A stretch of 50,360 bases of DNA from the NCBI GenBank assembly GCA_903907665.1, contig CAIVOW010000080.1:1-50360 (forward strand), read 5' to 3'. Positions within the stretch are counted from its first letter, which is position 1. Each line of letters begins with the position of its first letter. Both the position numbers and the translations under genes were made by a program. Source of the stretch: an uncultured Actinomycetes bacterium (GTDB taxonomy: Bacteria; Actinomycetota; Actinomycetes; Nanopelagicales; Nanopelagicaceae). Positions 6,769-16,584 of this stretch are shown here, one piece after another. The notes below the pieces were generated by a model. That model searched no databases and was not told the DNA's origin. It worked only from the letters and a program-made list of their open reading frames with translations.

Positions 6769-9141
6769 ATGCGCTTCTCCACTAAATTGGTGGCACCTGC
6801 CGGATTTGCCGCAATTCTTATTGCCGCAACTCTTACAACAATTGCGCCTACCCAAGCACTAGGTTTTGATTCAGCTCCCGCCGGATGGGCATACACCTAC
6901 GCAAGTCATTCTTCAGCTTCAATTACAAAGCAACCAATTCTTAACGAAAAGCATGCAAACGCTAAAAGTAATTTCATTATTACGTATACCGGAGTACCTG
7001 AAATCGAAATGCCCGCGATACAAGCAGCGCTGGACGCATGGTCATATCAATACACATCAACAACTCCGATTCATGTTGAAGCTTCCTTCACTCGCCAGGG
7101 CTCTAACGGAGTTCTTGCATCCGCAACTCCTGCTAAATATTTCCGAGGATTTAAGGGTGCACCTGATCCTGAACTTTGGTATCCATCTGCAATGGCAAAT
7201 GCACTTGCTGGAAAAGATTTAGATCCAGTTAATCCTGAAATTATTATTCGTATTAATTCGACGATGGCTTCTCAGTTCTATATTGGAACTGATGGCGATT
7301 GTCCTTCTGGCCAATATGATCTTGAATCAATAATCTTGCATGAAGCTGGCCATGGATTAGGTTTTCTATCCAATGATTCTTATGACACTTCATTTGGTTA
7401 TGGATCGATAGACCAACCAACACCTTTTGATGCTTACTCCCAACTTCCAGATGGCCGCAGACTTATGGATTTGCCATCTCCATCAGTAGAACTTGGCAAG
7501 GCCCTAAGTGACACTCTTGTGTGGTCTGGTAAGAATGGAATAGCAGCTAATAATGGTGTGAAGCCAAAGCTATACACGCCAACTCCGTATCAACAAGGTT
7601 CTTCAGTTAGCCATTTGGATGAAGATACTTTCTCGGCTAGCGTAGTGAATTCAGTTATGTCTCCAAGCCTTAGCGCCGGTGAAGTGTTCCATGAACCTGG
7701 CCCACTAGCACTTGCCATGATGGCCGATATGTTCTTGAAGCCGCCAGCTGGAATTCCAACTGGAATTCCAACAGTAGTCCGAAATGTTAAAGCGCTCATT
7801 GGAGACAAGAGCGCAATTATTACTTTTGATCCACCAGTAAATTCGCGAACTTCCCAAGTATCTTCCTATGCAGTAAAAGTGAATCAAACTGGGGTCGTCA
7901 TTAAAGCGGTATCAAGCCCAATCATTATTGCTGGACTAAAAAATGGCAGCAACTATTCTTTTTCTGTTACGGCTTCCAATGCGCTTGGCACTTCCGATGT
8001 TGCTACTACGAATGCCATCATGCCTAAAGCAGCGTGGAAATCTACTGTTATCGACGCAGTCGACGCAGAGCATTTAGTAACTGGCACCGTGCTTGGGAAG
8101 CAATACATCGCATATAGCGACTCTAAATCTGGGGATTTGAAATTTGCTGTTTTAAACGGAACGTCGTGGACAAAATCGACAATCGATGGAAATAGCACAT
8201 CGAGTGGCCGCACCAAGGACAAGGTATCGGGCTATATCTCATCGTGCGTAGAGAAGAATGGGAAGAATGAAACTCTTCATCTCTTTTATGGCGATCTGAC
8301 CGAGAAAGATTTACGTCACGCTTCATATAACGGCAAAACGTGGAGTTTTGAAACGGTAGATGGCAATGGGCCCACTATCAATGACTACAAAGATTCGGCA
8401 CGAGTTCGTACCTCTAGTGATGTCAGCGTCTCAAGCACCTGCGCTTATACCCCTGCGGGCTTACAAGTTTTCTATCGCGATGACTCACAAGGAATTCTCC
8501 TCGGTGCTTCTCGCGTTAACGGTAAATGGAATTATGAATTAGTAGACGGTGATAAGGACACAAGTGGTCGCACTACAGGAGATGTGGGATTCCATCTTGC
8601 ATCGGTGGCAATTGGAAATACTGTCTATCTTTCATACGATTCAGTTCTCGCAATAAATCAAGATAAAGCAGCAACGCGTGGGGAAGTAAAACAAGCTGTT
8701 CGCTCAACAATTTATCCAGAGGATTGGGTTTATTCAACAATACAAGCGAGTGCTAATGGAATTGCTGTTGCAGGATTCGATGTAGCCGCCTTACCCACAT
8801 CGGGTATAGCTGGCAAGGTTTCAAACGCATGGATGGCTGCAAGTGGAATTGCAATACCGGATGCAGATCAAATTCAATGGAATTCAAACGGCGGAGCTAT
8901 CCAATCTGTAACTCCAGATGCCTTTGGTACACCCGCATCGCCACTTGCGCTTAGTTCTACTGCAATTCTCTTTGGATGCAATGGTCGCTTGTGTTCAATT
9001 AATAAAGCTGATCAGACCATCGACCTAGTTTCCGCAGGAGACTTCACCACGAGCGAACAGGTAGCTTGGATTACTATCGCAGGCAAGAAATATGCCCTGG
9101 CTGGCGTTGGTGGAAAATTAACGCTATTTAAAAGTCTTTAA
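6769..9141 (+). CDS. Exported zinc metalloprotease with fibronectin III and propeller-like repeats
   Basis: About 790 aa. The N-terminus MRFSTKLVAPAG...PTQALG is a Sec signal peptide, so I prefer the ATG at 6769; in-frame TTG 6736 (with AGAGG upstream) and ATG 6742 are alternatives. The catalytic domain has HEAGHGLGF (about residues 190-198), a gluzincin/metzincin-like zinc site, but the residue where metzincins carry a third His/Asp is Ser (GFLSND). An fn3 domain follows (about 333-420), then at least three modules of about 60 aa with a W..(S/E)T.(V/I)DG...GR.. theme (about 466, 524, 585) that look like beta-propeller or sialidase-type blades. It is likely secreted and degrades external protein; the substrate is unknown. 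Confidence 0.82.
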   Translation: MRFSTKLVAPAGFAAILIAATLTTIAPTQALGFDSAPAGWAYTYASHSSASITKQPILNEKHANAKSNFIITYTGVPEIEMPAIQAALDAWSYQYTSTTPIHVEASFTRQGSNGVLASATPAKYFRGFKGAPDPELWYPSAMANALAGKDLDPVNPEIIIRINSTMASQFYIGTDGDCPSGQYDLESIILHEAGHGLGFLSNDSYDTSFGYGSIDQPTPFDAYSQLPDGRRLMDLPSPSVELGKALSDTLVWSGKNGIAANNGVKPKLYTPTPYQQGSSVSHLDEDTFSASVVNSVMSPSLSAGEVFHEPGPLALAMMADMFLKPPAGIPTGIPTVVRNVKALIGDKSAIITFDPPVNSRTSQVSSYAVKVNQTGVVIKAVSSPIIIAGLKNGSNYSFSVTASNALGTSDVATTNAIMPKAAWKSTVIDAVDAEHLVTGTVLGKQYIAYSDSKSGDLKFAVLNGTSWTKSTIDGNSTSSGRTKDKVSGYISSCVEKNGKNETLHLFYGDLTEKDLRHASYNGKTWSFETVDGNGPTINDYKDSARVRTSSDVSVSSTCAYTPAGLQVFYRDDSQGILLGASRVNGKWNYELVDGDKDTSGRTTGDVGFHLASVAIGNTVYLSYDSVLAINQDKAATRGEVKQAVRSTIYPEDWVYSTIQASANGIAVAGFDVAALPTSGIAGKVSNAWMAASGIAIPDADQIQWNSNGGAIQSVTPDAFGTPASPLALSSTAILFGCNGRLCSINKADQTIDLVSAGDFTTSEQVAWITIAGKKYALAGVGGKLTLFKSL

Positions 9142-10053
9142 TTACTTTATAACAGCTAAGGCGTAACCTGTTGGATGCGAGATAAGAGCAATAATTCCTA
9201 TTGTCTTCTCCCATGCAAAGTCCACAATTTCTCCGGCGCTCACATATGCGGCAAGAATAGTTTGGGCTTTTTTGTCATAGCGAAGAAGAACGTGCGAATT
9301 AGGTTTAGGTTTCCAACTAGGTAAACCTTTGATTGGCGCAGATGTCACAAAAGATTTCCAGAGTGAGAGAGTCGTTTGCAGCTGCTTTACTCCTGAGTTA
9401 CTTACTGGTTTAACTGATGAAATTCGTGGATCGCTAAAAACTCCATCGCCATCCATCGTGATACTAAATTTATCGAAGGCGTTTGGAGCTATGGCCCCGC
9501 CTACCGTAATGACGCCGGCTTTGATTGAGATGGAATCTGGATTGATAACTCTTCCCATGCTTCGTGAAAAACTCTTAATGAGCGCACCTTTAGCGCTTAC
9601 TTTCCAAATATCTAACTGCGTAAGGGCCGCCAGGGCTGTGGATGTTTCTGGTTGGACTCCAGATGGATTAAGAGCATCTGTAGGCAACGGGGTTGGAGTT
9701 GGTGGTTCTGGAGTTACGGCCGAGGCCCCAACTACCCAAATAACATTCGCATTTTCTTTCACCATAGCAGTAGCTATGTCATCACCTGCGCCACCAAGAT
9801 GCAGGTTCCACTGATTTATTTGCCCACTCTTATCGAACGCAGAGATATATCCATCTCCCGCGCTTGTTCCAGCAACAATGAGGGATGTAGGAGTTGTTAC
9901 TAACGATGTTAATTGATCATTTGGATCGCTCGAGAGTTGAATCTGAGCAGATTCCTTCAACGAAACCATTTTAATTTTAGAAGCTGCCTGTGCGGTTGAA
10001 GTTGTGAGCAGTAGAAATGATCCAAAAAATGCAATGACGATTTTTCCCTTCAA
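9142..10053 (-). CDS. Exported hypothetical protein
   Basis: 303 aa with a TTG start preceded by AGGAG; its TTGA overlaps the proC stop, which supports this start and translational coupling. The signal peptide MKGKIVIAFFGSFLLLTTSTAQAA is clear. The rest has propeller-like beta segments (VAGTSAGDGYISAFDKSG, LHLGGAGDDIATAMV, IWVVGASA) and a Pro-rich linker (TPEPPTPTPLPT, about 115-126). No family recognised. It is convergent with the metalloprotease gene, which stops at 9141. Confidence 0.8.
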   Translation of the reverse strand: MKGKIVIAFFGSFLLLTTSTAQAASKIKMVSLKESAQIQLSSDPNDQLTSLVTTPTSLIVAGTSAGDGYISAFDKSGQINQWNLHLGGAGDDIATAMVKENANVIWVVGASAVTPEPPTPTPLPTDALNPSGVQPETSTALAALTQLDIWKVSAKGALIKSFSRSMGRVINPDSISIKAGVITVGGAIAPNAFDKFSITMDGDGVFSDPRISSVKPVSNSGVKQLQTTLSLWKSFVTSAPIKGLPSWKPKPNSHVLLRYDKKAQTILAAYVSAGEIVDFAWEKTIGIIALISHPTGYALAVIK

Positions 10054-10844
10054 GCTAACTCCTGTGAGCGCTTTGCGGATGCCGCCATAGCTGCTTCGAC
10101 CATTGCAGTTAGTCCCTTTTCTTCAAATGTAGTTAGTGCTGCAAATGTAGTGCCATTAGGGCTTGTTACATTTTCACGAAGTTCCTTCGCTGATTTACCG
10201 GACTCAGCAAGCATGCCCGAGGCTCCAATAATTGTTTGTACAGTCAACTGTGTTGCAATCTCCTCGGTAAGCCCTAGCTTCATTCCACCCGCAACCATCG
10301 CCTCAACAAAGGCAAAGAAATACGCAGGACCAGAACCACTTGTTGCCGTTACTGCAGCTTGTAAATCTTCTGGAACTTCGACGACAAGTCCACTTGCCTT
10401 AAGGAAATTATGAACAAAAGCAGACTGCTCCTTGGTGACGTTCTTACCCAGAGAAATTCCGGCAGCGCCCTTTCCGATAAATGTAGGCGTATTTGGCATT
10501 ACTCGAATAACCGCAACTTCTGAACCGAGAATCTCTGCGATTCCCGCTATGGTCTTACCCGCGGCAACTGAAACGATAACGTTGCCAGGCTTGAGGCTCT
10601 CTTTTATCTCCTCGCATAATGCGGCCACATCCTTTGGTTTCACACAAAGCAGAACAACGTCAGATTGTGTGACCTCTGCAAGGCTCTTGTGGGCGATTGC
10701 ATAGCGCTCTGAGATTACTTTTGCTCGTTCTTCACTTCGTTGGGCAAAGATCACATCGGATTTCGGAGTGCCAGCAGCGAGCAAGCCGGCAAGAAGAGCT
10801 TCTCCCATATTTCCAACACCAATAATCCCAACAGTAGTTCTCAT
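10050..10844 (-). CDS. proC: Pyrroline-5-carboxylate reductase
   Basis: 264 aa, the usual size. Catalyses the last step of proline synthesis, NAD(P)H-dependent reduction of pyrroline-5-carboxylate. The Rossmann motif GVGNMGEALLAGLLAAG is at residues 10-26; VLLCVKPKDV, RVMPNTPTFIGKG and the C-terminal signature region SGSGPAYFFAFVEAM and NVTSPNGTT are all intact. Starts with ATG and is divergent from the Cys-rich protein gene at 10900. Confidence 0.96.
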   Translation of the reverse strand: MRTTVGIIGVGNMGEALLAGLLAAGTPKSDVIFAQRSEERAKVISERYAIAHKSLAEVTQSDVVLLCVKPKDVAALCEEIKESLKPGNVIVSVAAGKTIAGIAEILGSEVAVIRVMPNTPTFIGKGAAGISLGKNVTKEQSAFVHNFLKASGLVVEVPEDLQAAVTATSGSGPAYFFAFVEAMVAGGMKLGLTEEIATQLTVQTIIGASGMLAESGKSAKELRENVTSPNGTTFAALTTFEEKGLTAMVEAAMAASAKRSQELA

Positions 10845-10899
10845 GGGATAACTCTACCGAATGTGCTTTATTTACGATTTAGCCCTACCCTTTAACACT

Positions 10900-11706
10900 A
10901 TGCCTGAGGTTAATCCACATTTTGCGCGCGACTGGGTCGAGTTTTCAAACCCCACTCAGCCTGAAGACATTTTTCGCTGCGATTTAACCTGGCTAACCTC
11001 GTATTGGAATTGCATCTACGGAAATGGTTGTTGTGGAATTGATGCAGATAAACCTGATGCTGGATGTTGCTCTGACGGTGCCTATTACTCAGATAGCGAT
11101 GATGAGGCACGAACTCTAAAAGTTGCTGAACGCTTAACGCCTGAAATGTGGCAGTTCTATGACGAAGCTCGACCAAAGAAAATAGGTGGAGCTCTGCGAG
11201 TATCTGAGGTAGGTCTAGACAAAGATCGCAAAACTCGGATGGTTGAAGCATCGTGTATTTTCTTAAACCGGAAGGGTTATACCGCTCCTGGTTTCACTGG
11301 AGATTTTGGTTGCGTGTTACATCATTTAGCGCAAAAAGAAGATATTCATTTCGTTGAGACAAAACCTGATGTTTGTTGGCAGTTACCGATTCGTCGTAGT
11401 TTTGAAACACGCGAATTTGGTGAGCGAGAAATTCATGTAACTGTTATCGGTGAATATGAACGCCTTGCGTGGGGCGATGGTGGCTCTGATTTCAGTTGGT
11501 ATTGCACCGGAAATACTGAAGCTCACAATGGAGCTGAACCCGTATATGTCTCTAACCGCATGGAATTAATCGCCATGATGGGTGAAGAGGCCTATGACAT
11601 TCTTGTTACTCACTGCGACAACCGGATGGAAATTCTTAAATCCTTCAAATCCAAATCTTTACCTCTCCTCGCAATCCACCCAGCGACTGTCGCTGGTAAG
11701 GGTTAA
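10900..11706 (+). CDS. Cys-rich protein, YkgJ/DUF3109-like, beside radA
   Basis: About 268 aa from ATG 10900 (MPEVNPHFARDWVEF); an in-frame ATG at 10861 would add 13 residues. Cysteine-dense N-terminus: YWNCIYGNGCCG followed by AGCCSDGAYYSDSDDE. A second cluster reads CIFLNRKG...GCVLHHLA...KPDVCWQLP, which fits the Cys/His/Pro pattern of YkgJ-type putative metal-chelating proteins. Further Cys occur in FSWYCTGN and VTHCDNR. No signal peptide, so probably cytosolic and zinc- or iron-binding. Function unknown. It ends 9 bases before radA, so the two are likely co-transcribed. Family assignment is by pattern only. Confidence 0.78.
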   Translation: MPEVNPHFARDWVEFSNPTQPEDIFRCDLTWLTSYWNCIYGNGCCGIDADKPDAGCCSDGAYYSDSDDEARTLKVAERLTPEMWQFYDEARPKKIGGALRVSEVGLDKDRKTRMVEASCIFLNRKGYTAPGFTGDFGCVLHHLAQKEDIHFVETKPDVCWQLPIRRSFETREFGEREIHVTVIGEYERLAWGDGGSDFSWYCTGNTEAHNGAEPVYVSNRMELIAMMGEEAYDILVTHCDNRMEILKSFKSKSLPLLAIHPATVAGKG

Positions 11707-11715
11707 AGTTGGCCC

Positions 11716-13077
11716 ATGGCCAAAGCAGCTCCTAAAGACCCATTCCGTTGTGTGGAGTGCGGTTGGACTGCCAATAAATGGGTTGGCCGATGCGGTGAAT
11801 GTCAGGCTTGGGGAAGTGTTGAAGAAGTTGCAGCACCTAAGCGACTTTCACTTGTAGCAGGAACTGTTACTTCACCAGCTCGTCCAATTGGAGAAGTCAG
11901 TTTAGAAAAGGCTACTGCCCGTTCTTCTGGGGTAAGTGAACTCGATCGCGTACTTGGTGGCGGGCTCGTTCCTGGGGCAGCAATTCTTTTAGCTGGCGAA
12001 CCAGGCGTTGGTAAATCAACATTGCTACTTTCTGTTGCATCTGAAAGCGCTAGATCAGGAATTACTTCACTCTATATTTCTGGTGAAGAATCTGCATCTC
12101 AAGTTCGACTTCGTGCACAACGACTCAACGCGATTGATCCCAATTTATGGTTAGCTGCTGAAAATGAACTAAGCGCAGTGATCGCACATGTTGATCAAGT
12201 GAAACCTGAACTACTTATTATCGACTCAATTCAAACAATTGTTAGCGCGGCGGTAGATGGTTCACCGGGCGGCGTTACTCAAGTTCGTGAAATTGCAGCA
12301 GCCCTCATTCGTATTGCAAAAGAAAGAAACATAACCGTGGTTTTGGTAGGCCACGTCACGAAAGATGGATCTATTGCAGGTCCACGTATTCTGGAGCATC
12401 TCGTTGATGTAGTTCTAAATTTTGAAGGAGAGCGCCATTCTCGGTTGCGATTAATTCGTGCCATAAAGAATCGCTTTGGCGCTTCTGATGAGGTTGGCTG
12501 TTTTGATATGAATGAGCAAGGCATCACGAGCCTGATCGACCCGACTGGTTTATTTACAACTCGCCACAGCGAACCGGTTCCTGGAACATGTGTAACTGTA
12601 GCTCTTGAAGGTCGCAGACCACTCCTTGCAGAAATTCAAGCACTTGTGGGTGCTCCTGCATCTGAATTTGGAAATGCTAGGCGTGTTACCTCTGGCTTAG
12701 ATAATGCCCGCACAGCAATGACGCTGGCAGTACTTGAACTTCGTGCGGGAGTCAGACTTTCCGGACGTGAAGTTTATGTAGCAACAGTTGGTGGCATGAA
12801 GATGAATGAACCGTCTGCAGATTTAGCTGTCGCACTCTCTGTCGCTTCGGCGGCCAAGGGATTAGCTCTGCCATCTGATTTAGTTGCTATCGGTGAAGTT
12901 GGGCTTGCTGGTGAAATTCGAAAAGTAAATGGCGCCTTACAGCGAATTCAAGAAGCAGCACGACTCGGATTTAAGCGCGCACTCATTCCAATTGGATCAG
13001 ATATTAAAGTGCCTGGAATTGAAATTATGGAAGTTGGAAGAATCGAGCAAGCGATTAGCCGCGTAAAGATCGGTTAA
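11716..13077 (+). CDS. radA: DNA repair protein RadA (Sms)
   Basis: 453 aa, standard length. Branch-migration factor in recombinational repair. The zinc finger has C12, C15, C26 and C29 (CVECGW...CGEC). The RecA-like core has Walker A GEPGVGKST (94-102), Walker B LLIIDSIQT, and the RadA-specific KNRFG motif (251-255). The C-terminal Lon-protease-like domain (about 290-450) has GGMKMNEPSADLAVALSVASAAKG. It is followed 3 bases later by mutY, making a repair pair conserved in actinobacteria. Confidence 0.97.
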   Translation: MAKAAPKDPFRCVECGWTANKWVGRCGECQAWGSVEEVAAPKRLSLVAGTVTSPARPIGEVSLEKATARSSGVSELDRVLGGGLVPGAAILLAGEPGVGKSTLLLSVASESARSGITSLYISGEESASQVRLRAQRLNAIDPNLWLAAENELSAVIAHVDQVKPELLIIDSIQTIVSAAVDGSPGGVTQVREIAAALIRIAKERNITVVLVGHVTKDGSIAGPRILEHLVDVVLNFEGERHSRLRLIRAIKNRFGASDEVGCFDMNEQGITSLIDPTGLFTTRHSEPVPGTCVTVALEGRRPLLAEIQALVGAPASEFGNARRVTSGLDNARTAMTLAVLELRAGVRLSGREVYVATVGGMKMNEPSADLAVALSVASAAKGLALPSDLVAIGEVGLAGEIRKVNGALQRIQEAARLGFKRALIPIGSDIKVPGIEIMEVGRIEQAISRVKIG

Positions 13078-13080
13078 TCC

Positions 13081-13926
13081 GTGAAGCACTCTGTAATACT
13101 GCAATGGTTTGATGAAAATAAGCGCGATCTTCCTTGGCGCAAAACAGATGCCTGGGGAGTAATGGTGAGTGAATTTATGCTCCAGCAAACTCCGGTTAGT
13201 CGAGTACTACCCAAATGGCACGAATGGATGGAGCGATGGCCAGATCCGGCTGCGCTTGCAGCAGCAAAGAAATCGGATGTTATTTCAGCTTGGGGACGGC
13301 TGGGATATCCTCGTAGAGCTATTCGACTTCATGAATGCGCAAAAATTATTGCAGCTTCTTTCAATAACCAAGTTCCACGTGCAATCGAGGAGCTTCGATC
13401 CCTTCCTGGTATTGGTGATTACACGGCAGCGGCGATTGCTTCATTTGCTTACGGAGATTCGGCGCTTGTTTTAGATGTAAATATCCGTCGATTCTTCTCG
13501 CGAGTTTACGATGGCGTTGAAGCGCCAAAAGCTTCACTTTCACAATATGAGCGCCGTATTCGAACAGAGTTAATTCCTTCTGACGCTGCTAAATGGGCTG
13601 CCGCAACGATGGAGTTTGGAGCACTAATTTGTACGGCACGCTCGCCTCTTTGCGATCAGTGCCCAGTCAAGAATTCATGTGCTTGGCGTGCCGCTGGCTA
13701 TCCAAAATCTGAAATCAAGAGCAAAGCTCAGGCATGGGATGGAACGGATAGAAAGTGCCGAGGCACAATCGTGCAAGCGCTCCGTGAAAACAAGCAACTA
13801 AGTAAGGGCGCGCTAAAGAAGTTGTGGCAGAACGAGGAGCAAGTGGAAAAGGCTTTTAAAACACTACTTGCCGATGGCCTAATCGAAATTAGTACCACCG
13901 GCAAGAGTTTTAAATTAGCTGATTAG
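13081..13926 (+). CDS. mutY: A/G-specific adenine glycosylase
   Basis: 281 aa with a GTG start. Removes adenine mispaired with 8-oxoG. Visible: catalytic E31 in SEFMLQQT, the helix-hairpin-helix LPGIGDYTAAA (108 onward), catalytic D132 in VLDVNIRR, and the 4Fe-4S ligands C184, C191, C194 and C200 (C-x6-C-x2-C-x5-C). It is shorter than the E. coli enzyme (350 aa): the C-terminal NUDIX-like 8-oxoG-recognition domain is missing and replaced by a short tail that looks like a winged-helix remnant (residues 230-280). Its 3' end overlaps clpC tail to tail by 4 bases. Confidence 0.93.
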   Translation: MKHSVILQWFDENKRDLPWRKTDAWGVMVSEFMLQQTPVSRVLPKWHEWMERWPDPAALAAAKKSDVISAWGRLGYPRRAIRLHECAKIIAASFNNQVPRAIEELRSLPGIGDYTAAAIASFAYGDSALVLDVNIRRFFSRVYDGVEAPKASLSQYERRIRTELIPSDAAKWAAATMEFGALICTARSPLCDQCPVKNSCAWRAAGYPKSEIKSKAQAWDGTDRKCRGTIVQALRENKQLSKGALKKLWQNEEQVEKAFKTLLADGLIEISTTGKSFKLAD

Positions 13927-16433
13927 TTAGCGGCTGTTTCGTCCGCTAGATCCTCTGGGCTATCTGGAGCTTGAGTCTTTGGAACTCCGGTGAAGGTGAA
14001 TTCTTCCTTATCTTGTCCATCGCCAGTAGTAACATCAACAAGAGTGATTTCACCAGGCTTCACATCACCAAAGAGAATCTTCTCTGAGAGCACATCTTCA
14101 ATTTCGCGTTGAATACAACGACGCAGTGGACGGGCTCCAAGAAGTGGGTCATACCCACGCTTAGCCAAGAGCGACTTAGCGGCTGGCGTAAGTTCAATTC
14201 CCATATCCTTAGCCTTCAAGCGATCATCAAGATTATGGATCATTAGATCAACAATTTGAACAATCTCTTCTTCGGTTAATTGATGGAAGACGACAATGTC
14301 ATCGATACGGTTGAGAAATTCTGGACGGAAGTGGCTCTTCAACTCATCGCTGACTTTGGCCTTCATCCGCTCATAATTTCCAAGGACGTCATCTGAGTTA
14401 TGGAAACCAAGTCCAAGGCTCTTAGAAATATCGCGAGTACCTAAGTTGGTAGTCATGATGATGATTGTGTTCTTGAAATCAACAACGCGGCCTTGTGAAT
14501 CTGTAAGGCGCCCGTCTTCAAGTACTTGTAAGAGTGAGTTGAAAATATCTGGGTGAGCTTTTTCAACTTCGTCAAAGAGTACGACTGAGAATGGCTTACG
14601 ACGTACCTTCTCTGTTAGTTGTCCACCCTCGTCATATCCAACATAACCCGGAGGGGCACCAAAGAGGCGCGAAGCAGTGTGCTTTTCAGAGTACTCAGAC
14701 ATATCCAACTGGATAAGTGCATCCGCGCTACCAAAGAGGAACTGAGCCAATGTGCGTGAAAGCTCGGTCTTACCAACTCCGGATGGACCAGCAAAGATAA
14801 ATGAACCACCGGGACGCTTTGGATCTTTAAGACCCGCACGTGTACGCCTAATCGCTTGCGAGAGCGCCTTGATCGCTTGATCTTGGCCAATCACGCGGCG
14901 ATGGAGTTCTTCTTCCATGCGAAGCAAGCGAGCAGTTTCTTCCTCTGTCAATTTGAATACAGGAATTCCTGTAGCCGTTGAGAGGATCTCGGCGATTAGT
15001 TCTTCATCGACCACTGCTGCAACATCTAGATCGCCATCTTTCCAATTCTTTTCACGGTCAGCCTTCTCCGCAATTAAGTTCTTTTCCTTATCGCGAAGGG
15101 CAGCTGCTCGTTCAAAATCTTGTCCATCAATGGCCGATTCCTTCTCTTTGCGAGCTTGCGCAATGCGGTCATCGTATTCGCGAAGCTCAGGTGGAGCCGT
15201 CATGCGACGTATACGAAGTCGTGAACCAGCTTCATCAATAAGATCAATTGCCTTATCTGGAAGGAAGCGGTCAGATACATATCGATCTGCAAGAGTTGCT
15301 GCTGCAACAATTGCATCATCAGTAATAGAAACTTTATGGTGAGTCTCGTATCGATCACGAAGGCCCTTAAGGATTTCAATTGCGTGAGCCAATGAAGGTT
15401 CGGCAACTTGAATTGGTTGGAAGCGGCGTTCAAGCGCTGCATCTTTCTCAAGATGTTTGCGGTATTCATCAAGCGTAGTTGCGCCGATTGTCTGAAGTTC
15501 ACCGCGAGCAAGCATTGGCTTCAGGATGCTTGCAGCATCGATTGCGCCTTCTGCAGCTCCTGCCCCGACAAGGGTATGAATTTCATCGATAAATAGAACA
15601 ATATCTCCGCGGGTGCGGATTTCTTTGAGAACTTTCTTTAAGCGCTCTTCAAAGTCACCGCGGTAGCGACTACCAGCGACTAGTGCACCAAGATCAAGTG
15701 AGTAAACCTGCTTATCGCGCAACGTCTCAGGAATATCTCCTCTAACAATTGCTTGTGCTAAACCTTCAACAATTGCAGTCTTGCCGACACCCGGCTCACC
15801 AATAAGTACTGGATTATTCTTTGTACGGCGAGAAAGAACTTGCATAACGCGTTCAATTTCTTTTTCGCGCCCGATTACGGGATCAAGTTTTCCTTCTCGA
15901 GCAGCCTGCGTGAGATTACGCCCAAACTGATCTAGAACTAATGAGGTAGAAGGTGTTCCTTCGGCAGGCCCACTTGATACTGCAGCTTCCTTACCTTGAT
16001 AACCAGAAAGAAGTTGGATAACTTGTTGACGAACGCGATTGAGGTCAGCGCCTAGTTTTACTAATACTTGTGCGGCAACGCCTTCACCTTCGCGAATTAA
16101 ACCCAGAAGGATGTGCTCTGTGCCGATGTAATTATGTCCGAGCTGAAGTGCTTCACGAAGTGAGAGCTCAAGAACTTTTTTCGCACGTGGAGTAAAAGGA
16201 ATGTGTCCGGAAGGTGCTTGCTGGCCTTGGCCAATAATCTCTTCAACTTGTGCTCGCACACCTTCAAGAGAAATGTTTAGAGCTTCAAGAGCCTTGGCTG
16301 CTACGCCTTCACCTTCATGTATGAGTCCAAGCAGGATGTGCTCGGTACCAATGTAATTGTGGTTAAGCATGCGTGCTTCTTCTTGAGCCAGCACAACAAC
16401 GCGGCGAGCTCGATCGGTAAAGCGCTCAAACAT
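13923..16433 (-). CDS. clpC: AAA+ chaperone-protease ATPase ClpC
   Basis: 836 aa, full length. Unfolds substrates for ClpP. Order: two Clp-N repeats (1-145, each with [12 protein letters not shown]), AAA-1 with Walker A GEPGVGKT (212-219) and Walker [17 protein letters not shown], a UVR/M domain (about 415-455) diagnostic of ClpC against ClpA/B, then AAA-2 with Walker A GPSGVGKT (549-556), pore loop [11 protein letters not shown] and arginine finger [10 protein letters not shown]. The sequence AAAGAGG lies just upstream of the ATG. No HspR or CIRCE element seen; a direct repeat lies about 120 bases upstream (separate entry). clpP is not in the window. Confidence 0.98.
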   Translation of the reverse strand: MFERFTDRARRVVVLAQEEARMLNHNYIGTEHILLGLIHEGEGVAAKALEALNISLEGVRAQVEEIIGQGQQAPSGHIPFTPRAKKVLELSLREALQLGHNYIGTEHILLGLIREGEGVAAQVLVKLGADLNRVRQQVIQLLSGYQGKEAAVSSGPAEGTPSTSLVLDQFGRNLTQAAREGKLDPVIGREKEIERVMQVLSRRTKNNPVLIGEPGVGKTAIVEGLAQAIVRGDIPETLRDKQVYSLDLGALVAGSRYRGDFEERLKKVLKEIRTRGDIVLFIDEIHTLVGAGAAEGAIDAASILKPMLARGELQTIGATTLDEYRKHLEKDAALERRFQPIQVAEPSLAHAIEILKGLRDRYETHHKVSITDDAIVAAATLADRYVSDRFLPDKAIDLIDEAGSRLRIRRMTAPPELREYDDRIAQARKEKESAIDGQDFERAAALRDKEKNLIAEKADREKNWKDGDLDVAAVVDEELIAEILSTATGIPVFKLTEEETARLLRMEEELHRRVIGQDQAIKALSQAIRRTRAGLKDPKRPGGSFIFAGPSGVGKTELSRTLAQFLFGSADALIQLDMSEYSEKHTASRLFGAPPGYVGYDEGGQLTEKVRRKPFSVVLFDEVEKAHPDIFNSLLQVLEDGRLTDSQGRVVDFKNTIIIMTTNLGTRDISKSLGLGFHNSDDVLGNYERMKAKVSDELKSHFRPEFLNRIDDIVVFHQLTEEEIVQIVDLMIHNLDDRLKAKDMGIELTPAAKSLLAKRGYDPLLGARPLRRCIQREIEDVLSEKILFGDVKPGEITLVDVTTGDGQDKEEFTFTGVPKTQAPDSPEDLADETAAN

Positions 16434-16550
16434 GTAGCTACCTCTTTCTGCTTATTTCTAACCAATAGCCTACCGATTACACGGGAAAGGCCGTACCTAC
16501 TTATATCTGTTTACCTATTTTGAGGGTTCCTGTACTACTTCCAACCATCC

Positions 16551-16572
16551 TATGCCCGAACTTATGCCCGAA
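16551..16572 (-). promoter_or_regulatory. Tandem 12-bp repeat upstream of clpC
   Basis: Read on the clpC strand, TTCGGGCATA occurs twice with a 12-bp period, about 120-140 bases upstream of the clpC start and just after the stop of the ArgA-like gene. Direct repeats at near-helical spacing could be a regulator site. It does not match the ClgR or HspR palindromes that I know. Function is a guess. Confidence 0.25.
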
Positions 16573-16584
16573 AAACTGGCAAAT

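Noticed and set aside
9329..9814. 161-aa ORF on the plus strand, opposite the exported protein 9142-10053
   Set aside because: Antisense shadow: the minus-strand frame has a clear signal peptide, SD-supported TTG start and overlap with proC, while this frame has no recognisable features.
14917..15342. 141-aa Ser/Arg-rich plus-strand ORF opposite clpC
   Set aside because: Complement of the conserved ClpC middle region; composition is typical of antisense shadows.
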